DNA from: Erythrobacter sp.
GTDB taxonomy: Bacteria > Pseudomonadota > Alphaproteobacteria > Sphingomonadales > Sphingomonadaceae
Direction of reading: 5' to 3'
Assembly (NCBI GenBank): GCA_009993635.1
Contig: JAACTC010000006.1
Coordinates: 62,001-126,000, forward strand
DNA length: 64,000 nt
A program made the translations under genes and the position numbers. The notes under the pieces are model-generated. The model was not told where the DNA came from, ran no database searches, and saw nothing but the letters and a program-made list of their open reading frames with translations. Shown here piece after piece: positions 17,848-26,124 of this stretch (positions are counted from its first letter, which is position 1; each line of letters starts with the position of its first letter).

Positions 17848-18096
17848 ATGCGCGCCCCTCACCTCATCACGCTTGCTTGCCTTCTGCCGCTGGCGCTTTC
17901 CGCCTGCGGCCAGCGCGCCGTATTGACGCCGCCACCGGGCGAAAGCCTGCCCCCGGCCCATTACGGCGAAGAGACAAGGCCGACCGCCGCCGAATTGCTG
18001 GAGCCCGATGTGATTGCGGTCCCTGAACGCGACACCGAGCTGCGCACCCGATCGGAAGAGCGCGAAGACGACCCGTTCGATCTTCCCCCCGAATAG
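17848..18096 (+). CDS. Small LptM-like lipoprotein
   Basis: Small secreted lipoprotein, 82 aa from the ATG at 17848 (ATG at 17836 and TTG at 17830 are alternatives). The signal MRAPHLITLACLLPLALSAC ends in lipobox C20, followed by a Pro/Glu-rich acidic tail. The position between argH and lysA, 12 bp before lysA, recalls LptM (YifL), the small lipoprotein coded next to the dapF/lysA region in many proteobacteria. LptM assists LptD maturation in E. coli. The post-cysteine motif there (GLKGPLYFP) is only loosely matched here (GQRAVLTPPPG), so the assignment is an inference. Confidence 0.6.
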   Translation: MRAPHLITLACLLPLALSACGQRAVLTPPPGESLPPAHYGEETRPTAAELLEPDVIAVPERDTELRTRSEEREDDPFDLPPE

Positions 18097-18108
18097 GCCG
18101 GCACACCG

Positions 18109-19368
18109 ATGGACCATTTCAAGCGCACGCACGGCACGCTGCACGCAGAGGATGTGCCCCTGAACGCGATTGCGGAGGAGGTCGGCACTCCGGTCTATGT
18201 CTATTCGCAGGCCACGTTGCAGCGCCACGCACGGGTCTTTCGCGACGCGCTCGGCGCGCTCGACGATCCGCTGGTGCTGTTCGCGGTGAAGGCCAACCCC
18301 AATCTGGCCGTGCTGCGCGTGTTGCAGCGCGAAGGCTTTGGCGCGGACGTCGTCTCGGGCGGCGAGCTGCGCCGTGCGCTGGCGGCGGGCATGACGCCGG
18401 ACAAGATCGTGTTCTCCGGCGTCGGCAAGACGCGCGCGGAGCTGGAGCTAGGCCTCGACACCGGTATCGCGCAGTTCAACATCGAATCGGGCGAGGAAGG
18501 GCGCGAGCTTGCCGAGCTTGCGGCGGCGCGCGGCACGCGTGCGCGCTGTGCGCTGCGCATCAACCCCGATGTCGACGCGGGTACGCATGAGAAAATCTCC
18601 ACCGGCAAGGCAGACAACAAGTTCGGCGTGCCGCTGTACCGCGCAGCGGAGCTGTTTGCCGAACTCGCCGCCCTTCCCGGCCTCGCGCTGGAAGGGCTGG
18701 CGATCCATATCGGCAGCCAGCTCGCCGATCTCGCCCCGCTGGAAACCGCGTTCGCGAAGATCGGCCGCCTGCTGTCCGAACTGCGGGATAATGGGCAGAC
18801 GATCACCCGCATCGATCTGGGCGGCGGGATCGGCGTGCCCTACAAGGCTGGCGAGACCTATCCCAGTCCCGCCGAATATGGGGCGATGGTGGCCCGGGTG
18901 ACCCGCGACTGGGATGTCCAGCTGGTATTCGAACCCGGTCGTGTGATTGCGGGCAATGCCGGCGTTCTGCTGACCCGCGTGATCCGGGTGAAGCGCGGCC
19001 TGAACAATCCCTTCGTCATCGTGGATGCGGCGATGAACGATCTCGCCCGCCCAGCCCTCTACGGCGCGTGGCACGATTTCGAGGCTGTGTCCGACACGCC
19101 CGACAGGATGACCGCGAACATCGTCGGCCCGATCTGCGAGACGGGCGACACTTTCGCCACCGACCGCGATTGCCCGCAACTGGCGGCGGGCGACCTCGCC
19201 GTGTTCCGTACCGCCGGTGCCTATGGCGCGACCATGGCATCGTCTTACAACTCGCGCGGTTTCGTGCCCGAAGTGCTGGTGAGCGGCAGTCATTTCGCAG
19301 TGGTCGCCGACCGGATCGATGCGGGCGCGATCATGGGTGCCGAGCGGGTGCCCGACTGGCTGGATTGA
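18109..19368 (+). CDS. lysA: Diaminopimelate decarboxylase
   Basis: PLP enzyme making lysine from meso-diaminopimelate. The PLP lysine is K61 in FAVKANPN. HIGSQL, the glycine loop DLGGGIGVPY and the second-site motif CETGD (usually CESGD) are also visible. 419 aa is normal. It is preceded by the small lipoprotein gene and followed after 1 bp by the siroheme synthase GTG, so the four genes argH to siroheme synthase form one operon. Confidence 0.95.
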   Translation: MDHFKRTHGTLHAEDVPLNAIAEEVGTPVYVYSQATLQRHARVFRDALGALDDPLVLFAVKANPNLAVLRVLQREGFGADVVSGGELRRALAAGMTPDKIVFSGVGKTRAELELGLDTGIAQFNIESGEEGRELAELAAARGTRARCALRINPDVDAGTHEKISTGKADNKFGVPLYRAAELFAELAALPGLALEGLAIHIGSQLADLAPLETAFAKIGRLLSELRDNGQTITRIDLGGGIGVPYKAGETYPSPAEYGAMVARVTRDWDVQLVFEPGRVIAGNAGVLLTRVIRVKRGLNNPFVIVDAAMNDLARPALYGAWHDFEAVSDTPDRMTANIVGPICETGDTFATDRDCPQLAAGDLAVFRTAGAYGATMASSYNSRGFVPEVLVSGSHFAVVADRIDAGAIMGAERVPDWLD

Positions 19369-19369
19369 G

Positions 19370-20155
19370 GTGACCGGGCGGATCGCCTCGCTGCCGCTGT
19401 TCCACCAGGTTTCCGGCTGCCGCATCGTGGTGGTCGGCGATGGCCCGATGGCGGACGCGAAACGTCGGCTGGTGGCGCGCGCGGGCGCTATCCCCTGCGG
19501 GGAAGCGGAAGCCCATCACGCGCAGATCGCGTTCGTTGCGCTGGAGGATGAAGGCGCGGCAGCTGCGGTGCGGCAGCGGCTGAAGGCAAAGGGGCTGCTG
19601 GTCAACGTGGCCGATCGGCCCGACCTGTGCGATTTCACCACGCCGAGCATCCTCGACCGGGACCCGCTGCTGATCGCGGTGGGCACCGGCGGTGCCTCTG
19701 CTGGCCTTGCCAAGCATGTGCGCCTGCGTCTGGAAGCCCTGCTGCCGCAGCGGCTGGGCGAGCTGGCGCGGGCGCTCGCCATCGGGCGTGACAGGTTGCG
19801 CGCGCGGCTACCCGATGGGGATGACCGGCGCCGCGCGGTGGATGCCGCGCTGAGCGAAGCCGGGCCGCTCGATCCCTTCAGCGAGACGGCGGCGGACCGG
19901 GTCGAGGCCTGGTTGGCCAATCCCGAGGCATCGTCTGCCCCGCGCATGGAAGCTATCGTAATCGGGAGCGACGATCCGGAAGATCTGACCGTTCGCCACG
20001 CACGCTGGCTGGGCACGGCGGATGCGATCTATCACGCGGCGGACATTGCGACCTCCATTCTCGCGCGTGCGCGTGCCGATGCCGGGCGGTATCCGCTGGA
20101 AGACGCGCCACAGAAACCGAGCGAAGGCTTCACGCTCATCCTGCGACGCGGATAG
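19370..20155 (+). CDS. Siroheme synthase, precorrin-2 dehydrogenase/ferrochelatase part (CysG N-terminal type)
   Basis: NAD-dependent precorrin-2 dehydrogenase and sirohydrochlorin ferrochelatase. The N-terminal Rossmann motif VVVGDGPMADAKRRLV, VNVADRPDLCDFTTPSI and GTGGASAGLAKHVR match the CysG N-terminal/Met8 class. The start is GTG at 19370, one base after the lysA stop. The last 55 residues (from about 205) contain AIVIGSDDPEDLTVRHARWL, which resembles the opening GAGPGDPDLLTLRA of the CysG methyltransferase domain, then stop: a stub of that domain. The full methyltransferase is coded separately at 44547. Length 261 aa. Confidence 0.83.
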   Translation: MTGRIASLPLFHQVSGCRIVVVGDGPMADAKRRLVARAGAIPCGEAEAHHAQIAFVALEDEGAAAAVRQRLKAKGLLVNVADRPDLCDFTTPSILDRDPLLIAVGTGGASAGLAKHVRLRLEALLPQRLGELARALAIGRDRLRARLPDGDDRRRAVDAALSEAGPLDPFSETAADRVEAWLANPEASSAPRMEAIVIGSDDPEDLTVRHARWLGTADAIYHAADIATSILARARADAGRYPLEDAPQKPSEGFTLILRRG

Positions 20156-20164
20156 GCCGCGCGC

Positions 20165-21160
20165 TCAGACGCCCGCGCATTCGCACGCACCCGCAGTGTC
20201 GAAATACTGCGCCATCGCCTCCACCGCCGTATCGCTCAACGAAACGAACGCCCGCCGCCGGTCGACCATGTCTTCTTCGCGTTGCAGCAGGCCGTGTTCG
20301 GTCATCTGGCTGATCCAGCGCAGCGCCGTCGTCGGTGGAACGCCGCTGGCGATGCACAGCGAGGTGACCGAGACCCGGCGCCCTTCCGCGCGCGCCGCCG
20401 TCAGATCCAGCAGGATGTCCCACGCCGGGTCCGCAAACAGTGCCGCATCGAAGAACCGCGCGCGCATCTGGCGCTTGCGGATCGTCGCGCGCACGCGCCG
20501 CGGATCGGGCAGGCCCGGCGTTCCGGCGAGCGGCTCGGCAGTCTCTTCCGGCGCATGCCGTTGCCCGTCACCGAAGGCAAAGGCGCTGCCCCCGCCCGCA
20601 GGCGCCGCTCCGTTGCCCAGCAGCCCGTCGAGCTTGCCGGCCAGCGCCGAAACCCGCTCCACCAGCTGCATCACCGCCACCCGGTCTTCGCCCGACAATT
20701 CGCGCACCCGCCGCCCGGCGAGGCTGGCAACTGCCTCTCCAAATGCGACCAGTCGCTCTGCCCGGCGAGGCTCCACCAGCAGCACCGGATCGCACGCGCG
20801 GGACGCCACCAGCACAGGCTCCAGCGCGCCGATAGCGGTCGACACGATCAGGCGCGACCCGGCCTGGGCGATCCGCTGAGCCAACCGTTCGAGCAGGGCA
20901 AGTGTCGACGCGTCGGCTGCTGGCACATCGACCACCACGATATCGCCCAGCGCCCGCGCCGTGCCGTCTTCCAGTGCCAGCACCGCCTCCGACTGAGCGA
21001 TCCGAAAGCCAGCAAGCTGGGCGTCGGCGGACATTTCGGAGCGCACATAAGGCCGGTCGGAAAACACCGAGATCGCGACCGGAAGACCGGCCGGGTCGCA
21101 TGGCGCGGAATAGCTCGGCCCACTATTGAACGCGGCGCTGCGCGACTCGCCCTGAAGCAT
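20165..21160 (-). CDS. Winged-helix (MarR-like) regulator with N-terminal receiver-like domain
   Basis: 331-aa protein. Residues about 45-150 alternate strands and helices in the manner of a receiver or Rossmann fold (ALGDIVVVDVPAADAS, RLIVSTAIGALEPVLVAS), but I see no phospho-acceptor set, so it may be a degenerate receiver. Residues about 225-320 form a winged helix (VTSLCIASGVPPTTALRWIS, then LVDRR-like wing DMVDRRRAFVSLSD). It ends in a CEC cluster. Likely a transcription regulator, possibly of itself: a large inverted repeat lies 9 bp before its start. Targets unknown. Confidence 0.65.
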   Translation of the reverse strand: MLQGESRSAAFNSGPSYSAPCDPAGLPVAISVFSDRPYVRSEMSADAQLAGFRIAQSEAVLALEDGTARALGDIVVVDVPAADASTLALLERLAQRIAQAGSRLIVSTAIGALEPVLVASRACDPVLLVEPRRAERLVAFGEAVASLAGRRVRELSGEDRVAVMQLVERVSALAGKLDGLLGNGAAPAGGGSAFAFGDGQRHAPEETAEPLAGTPGLPDPRRVRATIRKRQMRARFFDAALFADPAWDILLDLTAARAEGRRVSVTSLCIASGVPPTTALRWISQMTEHGLLQREEDMVDRRRAFVSLSDTAVEAMAQYFDTAGACECAGV

Positions 21161-21169
21161 TGCTCTATC

Positions 21170-21216
21170 CCCTTTTGTTCCGCACTCGTTGTGAGAACAA
21201 AAAGGGAATGTGTCAA
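21170..21216 (-). promoter_or_regulatory. Promoter with overlapping operator for the winged-helix gene
   Basis: On the minus strand a consensus -35 TTGACA (complement of 21211-21216) is followed by an inverted repeat: CCCTTTTTGTTC (complement of 21195-21206) and GAACAAAAGGGG (complement of 21170-21181), 11 of 12 positions symmetric, 13-14 bp apart. Transcription from this -35 would start inside the repeat, so a bound dimer should block it. A weak -10 (CACAAC) is at the expected place. The nearest gene product is itself a DNA-binding protein, so autoregulation is likely. Confidence 0.5.
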
Positions 21217-21241
21217 CCGGTCCAGCGTTGCGGCGTCGCCC

Positions 21242-22531
21242 CTAATCCTCGAACGGATCGCGCACCAGAATGGTGTCTTCGCGTTCGGGGCTGGTCGAAA
21301 CCAACGCGACAGGCGTCTCAATAAGTTCCTGAATACGCTGTATATACTTGATCGCATTCGCGGGAAGGTCGGCCCAGCTGCGGGCCCCGGCCGTGCTCCC
21401 GCTCCAGCCGTCGACTTCCTCGTAGATCGGCTCGGCGCGGGCCTGGCTGGCCGCATGGCTGGGCAGGTAGTCGTAGATCTTTCCGTCGATGCGATAGCCG
21501 GTGCAGATCTTCACCTTGTCCATCCCGTCGAGCACGTCGATCTTGGTCAGCGCAATGCCGGTGACGCCGGAAATGGCGCAGGTCTGGCGGACCAGCACCG
21601 CGTCGAACCAGCCGACCCGCCGCTTGCGCCCCGTCACCACGCCGAATTCGTGCCCGCGCTCCCCCAGACCCTGGCCGATCTCGTCGGTCAGCTCGGTCGG
21701 GAACGGGCCGCTGCCGACACGTGTGGTGTAGGCCTTTACGATGCCGAGCACAAAACCGGTCGCGTTGGGGCCAAGCCCGCTGCCGCTCGCCGCCGTACCG
21801 CTGACCGTGTTGGAGCTGGTGACGAAGGGATAGGTGCCGTGATCGACATCCAGCAGCACGCCCTGCGCGCCTTCGAACAATACGCGCGCGCCCGCCTTGC
21901 GCACCTTCTTCAGCCGCTTCCACACGGGCTGCGCGAATTGCAGCACGAAGGGCGCTATTTCCTTCAGGTCCGCGACCAACTGTTCGCGGTCGATCGGGGC
22001 CTCGTCGAAGCCAGCGCGCAGCGCGTCATGGTGCGCACAAAGCCGGTCGAGCTGCGGTTCGATTTCATCGAGATGCGCCAAGTCGCACACGCGGATCGCG
22101 CGGCGGCCGACCTTGTCTTCATAGGCCGGGCCGATGCCGCGCCCGGTGGTGCCGATCTTGCCGCTGCCCGCCGCGGCTTCGCGCAGACCGTCGAGATCGC
22201 GGTGGAGCGGGAGGATCAGCGGGCAATTGTCTGCCACAGCAAAATTGTCGGGCGTGACGCTGACGCCCTGCCCTTCGAGCTTCTCGATCTCGGACTTGAG
22301 CGCCCACGGGTCGAGCACCACGCCATTGCCGATCAGCGACAGCGTACCTGTGACGATGCCTGAAGGCACCAGCGAAATCTTGTAGGTCGTGCCATCGACC
22401 ACCAGCGTATGGCCTGCGTTGTGTCCGCCCTGAAAGCGCACCACGGCATCGGCGCGGCTCGCCAGCCAGTCGACGATCTTGCCCTTGCCCTCGTCCCCCC
22501 ACTGGGCGCCGATTACGGTTACATTGGCCAT
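21242..22531 (-). CDS. purA: Adenylosuccinate synthetase
   Basis: First committed step from IMP to AMP: GTP-dependent ligation of aspartate to IMP. The P-loop GDEGKGK with catalytic D13, and GGHNAGHT with H41, are both intact; later motifs [14 protein letters not shown] and [22 protein letters not shown] are present. 429 aa is the family norm. It is alone on its strand, followed by the winged-helix gene after 81 bp. Confidence 0.97.
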   Translation of the reverse strand: MANVTVIGAQWGDEGKGKIVDWLASRADAVVRFQGGHNAGHTLVVDGTTYKISLVPSGIVTGTLSLIGNGVVLDPWALKSEIEKLEGQGVSVTPDNFAVADNCPLILPLHRDLDGLREAAAGSGKIGTTGRGIGPAYEDKVGRRAIRVCDLAHLDEIEPQLDRLCAHHDALRAGFDEAPIDREQLVADLKEIAPFVLQFAQPVWKRLKKVRKAGARVLFEGAQGVLLDVDHGTYPFVTSSNTVSGTAASGSGLGPNATGFVLGIVKAYTTRVGSGPFPTELTDEIGQGLGERGHEFGVVTGRKRRVGWFDAVLVRQTCAISGVTGIALTKIDVLDGMDKVKICTGYRIDGKIYDYLPSHAASQARAEPIYEEVDGWSGSTAGARSWADLPANAIKYIQRIQELIETPVALVSTSPEREDTILVRDPFED

Positions 22532-22762
22532 TTTAAGACAGAACTTTCCTGACAGTACAGAACCGCGCGGGGGGTAGGCGACGAAACGGGTAGCGGCAAG
22601 GCCATTGCGCGCATCGCGACTTCCAGAATCGGGGCAATTCGATCATGCTTAATTTCAGGCTAGGGTCGGCTGTGAAGCTTGCGTTGATCACGACCGCCTA
22701 CCCCTTGCCCAGATACAGCCGGACATTGGGATCGCTCGGCTGCTCAGAGGAGGGACCGGGTT

Positions 22763-24631
22763 GTGACAAAGGCAATCCAGGCCGGGCGTGCGCGGATCGA
22801 CGCGCCCTGCGAAACGACTGATTCTCCGGCATTCCCGGCAAGCTATGAAGCGCCGCCAGAGCTACGGGTACGCGGCATACCGGATGGCAAAGGCCGCAGC
22901 ATTGTCGCCGGGGCGAGCGCGCTGGCGCTGGCCGCGTGCGGCGGTGGTGGCAGCGGTTCGGGATCGGGTGGCAGCGCGGGCGGCACGCCGACACCCGCCG
23001 TCAATATCCGCAAGCCGCAATCGGCCGGGGAAGCGGCCCGTTTCACGCTGTCGGTCGGCATCGGCACATCGCCCACACGCATTGCCGCCGTGCAGAGCGA
23101 AGGCTTCGCACCGTGGCTGGATGCGCAGATGAAAGAACCGATTGCGCAGACCGGGCTCGCCTGGTTGCAGACGCGCGGATATTCCACTGTCGACGCCAAC
23201 AAGTATTACAACATGGCCGGCCTGATGGACCGGATGATCTGGAACCAGCTGATGACCGGTGCGGACCAGGTGCGCAAACGCGCCGCGCTGGCGCTTTCGG
23301 AAATCATGGTGGTCTCGATAAATGGGATTACCGGTTCGTGGCGCGCGCAGGCGATGGCACAATACTGGGACATCCTGAACGCGCGCGCGTTCGGCAATTT
23401 CCGCGATCTGCTGGAAGACATCACGCTCAATCCCGCGATGGGGTACTTCCTCAACACCAAAGGCAACCGCAAGGAAGACCCGCGCACCGGGCGCGTGCCG
23501 GATGAAAACTACGCGCGCGAAGTGATGCAGCTGTTCACCATCGGGCTGTACGAACTGAACATCGACGGCACGTGGAAGACCGACGGCAGCGGACACCCGA
23601 TCGAAACCTATACCAATGCCGATATCGAAGGGCTGGCGAAGGTCTTCACCGGCTACGATCTGGATTTCACCAATGCAGGCCGGTTCCCCAATCCGGACGA
23701 TCCGACGAAGGTCGTCTACGGCATAGAGCCGGTGGTGGAGCCGATGACGGCAGATCACACGCGGTTCCTGCGCCCGCCGCGCGAAACATACCATTCCCCG
23801 GCCGAAAAGAGCTTTCTGGGCACCACTATTCCGGCGGGCACGAGCGCGCAGGAAACGCTGCGCATCGCGCTCGACACGCTGTTCAACCATCCCAATGTCG
23901 GCCCGTTCATCGGCCGGCAGCTGATCCAGCGGCTGGTAACCAGCAACCCCTCCAATGCCTACGTCGCGCGGGTTGCGGCGGCGTTCAACAACAACGGCTC
24001 GGGCGTTCGCGGCGATCTGCGCGCGGTGTTCAAGGCGGTGTGGCTGGATGACGAGGCGCTGGCTTCCGGCAACCAGACCAGCGTAACCTTCGGCAAGCTG
24101 CGCGAACCGATCCTGCGGCTGGCGCAGTGGGGCCGCACCTTCGGCGCGACCTCCGCCTCGGGCAACTGGCTGGTCGGCGACACCAGCGATGTGGCGAGCG
24201 AACTGGGCCAGAGCCCGCTGCGCAGTCCCTCCGTCTTCAACTTCTTTCGCCCCGGTTACGTGCCTGCAAATTCCAACGCGGCCAACGCCAGTCTGGTCGC
24301 GCCCGAATTCCAGATCGTCAACGAAACGACGACCCCGGCTTACGTCAACTTCATGTCCGACGTGATCAATCGTGGCTGGGGTTCGGCACGCGACGTGAAG
24401 GCCCAGTATTCCGCCGAGATTGCGATGGCGGACGATCCGCCCGCGCTGGTCGATCACCTCGACGCGGTGCTCACCGGATCACGCCTCTCCCCCGGCAACA
24501 GGGGTACCATTCTGGCCGCGATACAGGATGTGCCGATCGGCACGCGCAATCCCGACTCCGACAGGATGCGCCGCGTGGTCGTGGGGGTGCTGCTGACGAT
24601 GGTCGCACCCGAATATCTGGTCCAGGTCTGA
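22763..24631 (+). CDS. DUF1800 family protein, likely exported
   Basis: 622-aa protein of the DUF1800 family, recognised by VGIGTSPTRIAAVQSEGF-like openings, NPAMGYFLNTKGNRKED, NYAREVMQLFTIGLYELN and the closing VVVGVLLTMVAPEYLVQV. GTG start with AGAGGAGGGA 8 bp upstream. A lipobox-like stretch (ASALALAAC, C59) is preceded by about 45 polar residues, which is unusual for a lipoprotein signal. Function unproven; DUF1800 genes are regularly followed by a DUF1501 gene, as here (17 bp gap), and the pair is thought to act outside the cytoplasm. Confidence 0.83.
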   Translation: MTKAIQAGRARIDAPCETTDSPAFPASYEAPPELRVRGIPDGKGRSIVAGASALALAACGGGGSGSGSGGSAGGTPTPAVNIRKPQSAGEAARFTLSVGIGTSPTRIAAVQSEGFAPWLDAQMKEPIAQTGLAWLQTRGYSTVDANKYYNMAGLMDRMIWNQLMTGADQVRKRAALALSEIMVVSINGITGSWRAQAMAQYWDILNARAFGNFRDLLEDITLNPAMGYFLNTKGNRKEDPRTGRVPDENYAREVMQLFTIGLYELNIDGTWKTDGSGHPIETYTNADIEGLAKVFTGYDLDFTNAGRFPNPDDPTKVVYGIEPVVEPMTADHTRFLRPPRETYHSPAEKSFLGTTIPAGTSAQETLRIALDTLFNHPNVGPFIGRQLIQRLVTSNPSNAYVARVAAAFNNNGSGVRGDLRAVFKAVWLDDEALASGNQTSVTFGKLREPILRLAQWGRTFGATSASGNWLVGDTSDVASELGQSPLRSPSVFNFFRPGYVPANSNAANASLVAPEFQIVNETTTPAYVNFMSDVINRGWGSARDVKAQYSAEIAMADDPPALVDHLDAVLTGSRLSPGNRGTILAAIQDVPIGTRNPDSDRMRRVVVGVLLTMVAPEYLVQV

Positions 24632-24648
24632 GAAGGGAGCGCGCAAGA

Positions 24649-26061
24649 ATGTTCATCGGCAAGGCACCCGAACTCAGCCGCCGCGCTTTCCTGCGGCGAA
24701 CCGGCCAGCTGGCAGCGGCGGGCACCGCGACCAGCTATGCGATGGGGCTGGCCGGGCTTGGCGAACTCGCCGCGTTCAGTCCGGGCAATGATTACAAGGC
24801 GCTGGTGTGCGTGTTCCTGTATGGCGGGAACGACCATTACAACATGCTGGTCCCCTACGATCCGGCGAATTACCAGCGTTATGCGGAGATCCGCACCTCT
24901 ATCGCACGCGGACGCAGCACGCTTGGCGCGACCGCGCTGGCGACGCCGGACGATCAGACGCTGACCGACGATCTGCAATACGCGCTCGCGCCGGAAATGC
25001 CGGGCCTCAAGGCGCTTTACGACGAAGGCGCGATGGCGCCGGTGCTGAATGTCGGGCCGCTGATCGTGCCGCTGACCAAGGCGCAGTATAACGCCAACTC
25101 GGCGTCCAACCCGCGCCCGGCCAAGCTGTTTTCGCACAACGACCAGCAATCGACCTGGCAATCCTTCGCGCCGGAAGGATCGGTGGTCGGCTGGGGTGGC
25201 AGGCTGGGCGATCTCGCCCTGTCGAGCAATTCGAACGCGATCTTCACCAATATTTCGGCCAGCGGCAACGCAGTCTTCCTCGCCGGGCAGAACTCGCTCG
25301 CCTATCAGGTCTCCAGCAAGGGCGCGATCGCGATCAACGGGCTTGGCGGGAAGCTGTATGGCTCCAGCGTTGCGGGCAGCGCGCTGGAAACGCTGCTGAC
25401 CCAGCCGAGCAACCATGTGCTGGCGAGGGACCACGCCACGATCGCCAAACGATCGATCGATGCACAGGGCTTCGTGAACGGCGCGCTGGGCGGCGTGAAC
25501 CTGGCCACCAGCTTCACCCCTCCGACCGGTATCAGCGGTCGGCTGGCCGGACAGCTCAACACGGTCGCGCGGCTGATCGCGGCGCGCAACCAGCTGGAGG
25601 TTCGCAGGCAGGTCTATTTCGTGGGCATCGGCGGGTTCGACCTGCACGATGCACTGACCACACGCCACGGGCCGCTGCTGGCCGAAATCGACTTCGCGAT
25701 GACCGCCTTCTACCGCGCGACGCAGGAGATGGGCATCGCCGACAAGGTGACCGCGTTCACCGCATCGGACTTCGGGCGCACGCTGACGAGCAACGGCGAT
25801 GGCTCCGATCATGGCTGGGGCGCGCATCACTTCGTGGTCGGCGGCGCGGTGAATGGCGGGCGCTATTACGGCACCGCGCCGAGCGTTTCGGTGAGGAGCG
25901 ACGATCAGGTGGGTAATGGCCGCCTGCTGCCCACCACCTCGGTCGACGAACTCACCGCAACCCTGGGCCTTTGGTTCGGCGCCTCGCCATCGGACCTGCC
26001 ATTGATCGCGCCCAATATCGGCAATTTCGCCCGCCCCAATCTGGGCTTCCTGTCGCTCTGA
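24649..26061 (+). CDS. DUF1501 family protein with Tat signal
   Basis: 470-aa protein of the DUF1501 family (sulfatase/phosphatase-like fold in distant comparisons). The N-terminus has a twin-arginine signal, SRRAFLRRTGQLAAAGTA, so it should be exported folded. Family motifs are VCVFLYGGNDHYNMLVPY near the start, GGFDLHDALTTRHG in the middle and TASDFGRTLTSNGDGSDHGW near the end. The start at 24649 has AGAAGGGAG upstream; the open frame before it is antisense overlap with DUF1800. Operon partner of the DUF1800 gene. Confidence 0.87.
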   Translation: MFIGKAPELSRRAFLRRTGQLAAAGTATSYAMGLAGLGELAAFSPGNDYKALVCVFLYGGNDHYNMLVPYDPANYQRYAEIRTSIARGRSTLGATALATPDDQTLTDDLQYALAPEMPGLKALYDEGAMAPVLNVGPLIVPLTKAQYNANSASNPRPAKLFSHNDQQSTWQSFAPEGSVVGWGGRLGDLALSSNSNAIFTNISASGNAVFLAGQNSLAYQVSSKGAIAINGLGGKLYGSSVAGSALETLLTQPSNHVLARDHATIAKRSIDAQGFVNGALGGVNLATSFTPPTGISGRLAGQLNTVARLIAARNQLEVRRQVYFVGIGGFDLHDALTTRHGPLLAEIDFAMTAFYRATQEMGIADKVTAFTASDFGRTLTSNGDGSDHGWGAHHFVVGGAVNGGRYYGTAPSVSVRSDDQVGNGRLLPTTSVDELTATLGLWFGASPSDLPLIAPNIGNFARPNLGFLSL

Positions 26062-26073
26062 TACAGCCGGCCC

Positions 26074-26099
26074 GGAACACCGGCAGCCGACACTACGTT
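26074..26099 (+). promoter_or_regulatory. EcfG-type (general stress) promoter of the aldo/keto reductase
   Basis: GGAAC (26074-26078), 17 bp, CGTT (26096-26099): an exact match to the promoter consensus of the alphaproteobacterial general stress sigma factor EcfG (GGAAC-N16/17-CGTT). It lies 25 bp before the start codon, and the mRNA would begin near 26106, just before the AAAGGA ribosome site at 26109-26114. No mismatch in the nine fixed bases. Confidence 0.65.
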
Positions 26100-26124
26100 A
26101 TCGGGGCGAAAGGAATTTTGCCCC

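Noticed and set aside
21170..21206. LexA box of the alphaproteobacterial type (GTTC-N7-GTTC)
   Set aside because: The plus strand has GTTC-N7-GTTG, one base off, but the site is better explained as a larger inverted repeat, and the gene is not a known SOS gene.
20282..22363. Open frame of 693 codons on the plus strand
   Set aside because: It runs antisense through purA and the winged-helix gene, both well supported by motifs; composition (Arg/Gln/His-rich) is that of a high-GC shadow frame.
22571..22701. GGGGTAGGCG and its inverted copy CGCCTACCCC about 120 bp apart in the purA/DUF1800 gap
   Set aside because: Exact over 10 bp, but too far apart and too GC-rich to be distinguished from chance without a search.
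22862..24457. Open frame of 531 codons on the minus strand
   Set aside because: Antisense to the DUF1800 gene, with no recognisable domain; typical GC-driven shadow.
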